Assembly (NCBI RefSeq): GCF_029382225.1
Contig: NZ_JARLTC010000045.1
Location: forward strand, 25,315 to 89,314
Source: Spongiactinospora sp. TRM90649
GTDB taxonomy: Bacteria > Actinomycetota > Actinomycetes > Streptosporangiales > Streptosporangiaceae
DNA length: 64,000 nt
Reading direction: 5' to 3'
Position numbers and translations under genes: made by a program. The stretch's first letter is position 1; each line of letters begins with the position of its first letter. Under the pieces are notes generated by a model, which did no database searches, was not told where the DNA came from, and worked only from the letters and a program-made list of their open reading frames with translations. Of the stretch, positions 60,581 through 64,000 are shown in pieces.

Positions 60581-62068
60581 GTGACCACTGTGCGGCTGAA
60601 CTCAACCGATTCCGTCTCGCTCGACACCGACGCACTGGTCGTCGGCATCCACTCCGGAGCCGACGGGCCTCGCCCCGCGCCCGGAGCCGAGGGGCTCGAC
60701 ACGGCTCTGGGCGGCACACTGGCCGCCACGCTGGCCGCACTGGGCGCCAAGGGCACGGCGGGCGAGACCACCAAGATCCCGACGTTCGGCGCGCTTCCCG
60801 CGCCGCTGCTGGTCGTGACCGGTCTGGGCGAGGAGCCCGGCGACGGCGGCTACGACCCCGAGACCCTGCGCCGCGCCGCGGGCGTGGCCGTACGCGCCCT
60901 GGCGGGCACGGCCCGCGTCGCGCTCGCGCTGCCCGCCGCCACCGCCGCGCACGCGCACGCGGTGGCCCTGGGCGGCCTGCTCGGGGCCTATGCCTTCACC
61001 AAGTACCGCACCACCGGCGACCAGACCGCCCCCGTCGCCGAGCTGACGGTGCTGAGCGCCGCCGACGGCGCCGCCGAGGCCGTCGAGCGCGCAGGAGTCG
61101 TGGCCGAGTCCGTCGGCCTGGTGCGCGACCTGGTCAACACCCCGCCGTCCGACCTGTGGCCCGCCCGCTTCGCCGAGATCGCCGAGCAGATCGCCACCGA
61201 CAACGGCCTGACCATCGAGGTCCTCGACGAGAAGGCGCTGCGCGAGGGCGGCTACGGCGGCATCGTCGCCGTCGGGCAGGGCTCCGCCCGCCCGCCCCGC
61301 CTGGTGCGTCTCGGCTACGCCGGCCCCGGCGCCACCAAGACCGTCGCGTTCGTCGGCAAGGGCATCACCTTCGACTCCGGCGGCCTGTCGCTCAAGCCGT
61401 CCGCCTCGATGGACTGGATGAAATCCGACATGGGAGGCGCGGGCGCGGTCCTCGGGGCCGTTCTCGCCGTCGCCAGGCTGGGCCTGCCCGTCAACGTGGT
61501 CGGATACCTCTGCCTGGCCGAGAACATGCCGAGCGGCACCGCCCAGCGTCCCTCCGACGTGTTCACCAGCTACAACGGCAAGACCGTCGAGGTGCTCGAC
61601 ACCGACGCCGAGGGCCGCCTGGTCCTCATCGACGGCATCGCCCGCGCCGCGCAGGACGACCCCGACCTCATCGTCGACGTGGCCACCCTCACCGGCGCGC
61701 AGATCGTGGCGCTGGGCTGGCGCACCGCCGGGGTCATGGCCAACGACGACGACCTGCGCGAAGAGGTCGTGCGGATCGCCGCCGCGCAGGGCGAGGCCGC
61801 CTGGGGCATGCCGCTGCCCGAGGAGCTCCGCAAGGGCCTCGACTCCGCCGTGGCCGACATCGCCAACCTCCAGCCCGAGCGCTGGGGCGCGATGCTCGCC
61901 GCCGGGATCTTCCTGCGCGAGTTCGTGCCCGACGGCGTGGCGTGGGCGCACCTGGACATCGCCGGACCCGCCTACAACAAGGGCGAGCCGCACGGCTACA
62001 CGCCCAAGGGCGGCACCGGCGCGATCACGCGCACCCTGGTCGGCATCGCCGAGCGATACGCCCGCTGA
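60581..62068 (+). CDS. pepA: Leucyl aminopeptidase (M17, PepA)
   Basis: The 495-residue enzyme has a variable N-terminal domain and the M17 catalytic core: GKGITFDSGGLSLKPS (metal Lys and Asp), MKSDMGGAGAV and the signature NTDAEGRL-type VLDTDAEGRLVLIDG. It releases N-terminal amino acids. GTG 60581 is preferred to ATG 60545; a TAGCAT -10 element ends 8 bases before it, so the transcript may be leaderless. Its position before lpd matches M. tuberculosis and Streptomyces. Confidence 0.93.
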   Translation: MTTVRLNSTDSVSLDTDALVVGIHSGADGPRPAPGAEGLDTALGGTLAATLAALGAKGTAGETTKIPTFGALPAPLLVVTGLGEEPGDGGYDPETLRRAAGVAVRALAGTARVALALPAATAAHAHAVALGGLLGAYAFTKYRTTGDQTAPVAELTVLSAADGAAEAVERAGVVAESVGLVRDLVNTPPSDLWPARFAEIAEQIATDNGLTIEVLDEKALREGGYGGIVAVGQGSARPPRLVRLGYAGPGATKTVAFVGKGITFDSGGLSLKPSASMDWMKSDMGGAGAVLGAVLAVARLGLPVNVVGYLCLAENMPSGTAQRPSDVFTSYNGKTVEVLDTDAEGRLVLIDGIARAAQDDPDLIVDVATLTGAQIVALGWRTAGVMANDDDLREEVVRIAAAQGEAAWGMPLPEELRKGLDSAVADIANLQPERWGAMLAAGIFLREFVPDGVAWAHLDIAGPAYNKGEPHGYTPKGGTGAITRTLVGIAERYAR

Positions 62069-62185
62069 CCCCAGGCCGACCCCGATCCGGGTCACGCCCG
62101 GCGGGGACAAGTGAAAAGATGCCATTGCCGAGGACGGCCACCCACCTGGCCTCGGCGGCAGACCGATCCGACAAGGAGCTAACCC

Positions 62186-63568
62186 GTGGCTGAAGGCAGC
62201 CCGCACGACTACGACCTCGTCGTCCTGGGCGGTGGCAGCGGAGGTTACGCCTGCGCCCTGCGGGCGGCCGAGCTGGGCAGCAAGGTCGTGCTGATCGAGA
62301 AGGACAAGATCGGCGGCACCTGCCTGCATCGCGGGTGCATCCCCACCAAGACGTTCCTGCACGCGGCCGAGGTCGCCGACGAGACCCGCGAGGCCGCGGC
62401 CTTCGGCGTCCGGGCCCGCTTCGAGGGCATCGACATCGAGGGCGTCCACGGCTTCCGCGACAAGATCGTCACCAGGGCCTGGAAGGGCGTGCAGGGCCTG
62501 CTGAAGAGCAAGGGCGTCACCATCGTCGAGGGCGAGGGCCGCCTGGCCGGCCCCGGCCGGGTCACCGTGGGGTCCGAGACCTACCAGGGCGCCAACGTGG
62601 TGCTGGCCACCGGCTCCGAGCCCAGGTCGCTGCCCGGCCTGCGGATCGACGGCGGGCGCGTCATCAGCAGCGACCACGCGCTCAGGCTCGACCGCGTGCC
62701 CGCCTCTGTGGTCGTGCTGGGCGGCGGCGTGATCGGCGTCGAGTTCGCGAGCCTGTGGCGCTCGTTCGGCGCCGAGGTCACCATCGTGGAGGCGCTGCCG
62801 CACCTGCTGCCGCTGGAGGAGGAGTCGAGCTCCAAGGCGCTGGAGCGGGCCTTCCGCCGCCGCGGCATCCGCTACGAGCTGGGCACCCGGTTCGAGGGCG
62901 TCAAGGTCACCGACACCGGCGTGGTCGTCACCCTTGAGGGTGGCAAGACCCTCGACGCCGAACTGCTGCTCGTGGCCGTCGGCCGCGGCCCCGTCGTGGC
63001 CGGTCTCGGCTACGAGGAGGCCGGGGTCCGGATCGAGCGGGGCGCCGTCGTGGTCGACGAGTTCTGCCGCACCGGCGTCCCGGGCGTCTACGCGGTCGGC
63101 GACCTGATCCCGACCCTGCAGCTCGCGCACGCCGGGTTCGCCGAGGGCATCCTCGTCGCCGAGCACATCGCGGGCCTCGGCCCGGTGCCGATCGACTACG
63201 ACGGCGTGCCGCGGATCACCTACTCCGACCCCGAGGTCGCCTCGGTGGGCATCACCTCGGCGAAGGCCCGGGAGCGCGGCATCGATATCGTCGAGACCAC
63301 GTACGACCTGGCGGGAAATCCCAAGAGCCAGATCCTCCAGACCCAGGGGGCGGTCAAGATCATCGCGCAGCAGGACGGTCCCGTGCTCGGCGTCCACATG
63401 GTCGGGCGCCGGATCGGCGAGCTGGTGACCGAAGGGCAGTTGATCTACAACTGGGAGGCGCTGCCCAGCGAGGTGGCCCAGCTCATCCACGCCCACCCCA
63501 CGCAGTCCGAGGCCGTCGGCGAGGCGATGCTGGCACTGGCCGGCAAGCCGCTCCACGTGCACAACTAA
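62186..63568 (+). CDS. lpd: Dihydrolipoyl dehydrogenase (E3)
   Basis: This 460-residue flavoprotein reoxidises the lipoyl group of 2-oxo acid dehydrogenases. FAD-binding LGGGSGGYACALRAAELG, the redox pair Cys46 and Cys51 in GGTCLHRGCIPTK, and the C-terminal HAHPTQSE with the active-site His are all present. GTG start after AAGGAG. The E2 gene follows 45 bases later. Confidence 0.96.
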   Translation: MAEGSPHDYDLVVLGGGSGGYACALRAAELGSKVVLIEKDKIGGTCLHRGCIPTKTFLHAAEVADETREAAAFGVRARFEGIDIEGVHGFRDKIVTRAWKGVQGLLKSKGVTIVEGEGRLAGPGRVTVGSETYQGANVVLATGSEPRSLPGLRIDGGRVISSDHALRLDRVPASVVVLGGGVIGVEFASLWRSFGAEVTIVEALPHLLPLEEESSSKALERAFRRRGIRYELGTRFEGVKVTDTGVVVTLEGGKTLDAELLLVAVGRGPVVAGLGYEEAGVRIERGAVVVDEFCRTGVPGVYAVGDLIPTLQLAHAGFAEGILVAEHIAGLGPVPIDYDGVPRITYSDPEVASVGITSAKARERGIDIVETTYDLAGNPKSQILQTQGAVKIIAQQDGPVLGVHMVGRRIGELVTEGQLIYNWEALPSEVAQLIHAHPTQSEAVGEAMLALAGKPLHVHN

Positions 63569-63613
63569 CCGAAGCCCGCGAAACCCAGGAAACGCGAGAG
63601 AAGAATCACTGAT

Positions 63614-64000
63614 GCCGGTCTCCGTAACGATGCCCCAGCTCGGCGAGAGCGTCACCGAGGGCACTGTCACCCGTTGGCTGAAGAAGGAGGGCGAGCGCGT
63701 CGAGGCCGACGAGCCGCTCCTCGAGGTATCCACCGACAAGGTGGACACCGAGATCCCCTCGCCCTCAGGCGGCGTGCTCACCAGGATCGTCGTGGCTGAG
63801 GACGAAACCGTCGAGGTCGGCGCCGAACTGGCGGTCATCGACGAGTCGGGGTCGGGCGCGGGAGCCGCCACGCCCGCCGAGCAGCCCGCTCCGCAGGCCG
63901 CCCCCGCTCCGCAGCCCGCGCCTCCGGCGCCGGAGCCGCAGCCGGCCCCGCCGTCGTCCATCCCGCAGCCCGCCCCGGCGGCCGCGCGGGCCCCGCCCGC
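63614..64000 (+). CDS. sucB: Start of 2-oxo acid dehydrogenase E2 (dihydrolipoyllysine succinyltransferase type)
   Basis: The first 129 residues are visible. A lipoyl domain (2-78) has the lipoate Lys43 in EVSTDKVDTEIP, and an Ala/Pro linker follows. Beginning MPVSVTMPQLGESVTEG is usual for E2 of the 2-oxoglutarate or pyruvate complex. Whether it is SucB or the shared DlaT type cannot be decided from this part. The gene runs off the window. Confidence 0.88.

Noticed and set aside
60602..63961. Very long leftward open frame (1119 codons) opposite pepA, lpd and the E2 gene
   Set aside because: It mirrors three well-recognised genes, has no family motifs and is rich in His/Gly/Asp/Gln as expected for the antisense of G/C-ending codons.

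Overview
The window is about 70% G+C, with GTG starts, strong G/C third-position bias and dense gene packing, so it is chromosomal DNA of an actinobacterium. Gene content and order match the conserved actinobacterial core block that in Mycobacterium tuberculosis runs roughly from Rv2182c to Rv2215 (recalled from established knowledge, not computed here). Several proteins resemble Streptomyces/Streptosporangiales families (a PspAA/PspAB operon, an SCO2322-family protein, a TrmB/LuxR-type regulator), so a member of the Streptosporangiales or a close relative is the best guess. I saw no rRNA, tRNA, CRISPR array, IS element, prophage or origin.

Layout. 1-10.4 kb: the tail of an unidentified protein, a TrmB/LuxR-type regulator, a truncated RibD-like reductase remnant, a lysophosphatidate acyltransferase, an esterase, a secreted seven-repeat beta-propeller protein, an EEP-family hydrolase, a ROK glucokinase, an ArsA-like ATPase with a Cys-motif partner, an SRPBCC protein and a metallophosphoesterase. 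10.5-19.5 kb: a FadD15-like acyl-CoA ligase, then a leftward cluster of a stand-alone TIR protein, a PimB-like mannosyltransferase and an M48 protease. Next come two NlpC/P60 peptidoglycan hydrolases. The first is preceded by a clear c-di-AMP (ydaO-type) riboswitch, and a perfect CRP-type palindrome lies further out. 19.7-30 kb: a NYN-domain protein, a two-component pair, two PH-domain membrane proteins, and an ABC exporter with two different ATPases and one very large FtsX-type permease.

30-44.7 kb is the respiratory heart: a DEDDh-exonuclease/UvrC-like fusion, a stand-alone Lrp ligand-binding domain, an orphan kinase, trpD, an atypical receiver, then ctaE-qcrC-qcrA-qcrB (cytochrome bc1 plus oxidase subunit III). 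After sodC and a lipoprotein L,D-transpeptidase come ctaC-ctaD-ctaF, leftward. Together these encode the bc1-aa3 supercomplex. 44.8-49.3 kb handles sulfur, Fe-S and NAD: cysteine desulfurase plus TusA-like protein, adenosine kinase, erpA and nadA. 49.3-56.2 kb holds the psp envelope-stress operon (pspA-pspAA-htpX-pspAB), a DUF3043 protein, a membrane-anchored SMI1/KNR4 protein and an aldo/keto reductase. 56.3-64 kb has an SCO2322-family protein, cobU and cobS, a GntR/DUF1648 pair, pepA, lpd and the start of the 2-oxo acid dehydrogenase E2 gene.

The most interesting items are the layered regulatory leader of the first NlpC/P60 gene (CRP palindrome, promoter, terminator, c-di-AMP riboswitch and an apparent CTG start), the TIR gene inside an otherwise conserved lipid-glycan block, an AbrB-like tail on an ABC ATPase, and a rare-codon island over the catalytic cysteine of the desulfurase. 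Start sites were chosen by eye from Shine-Dalgarno spacing and overlaps; family names are from pattern recognition without database searches.
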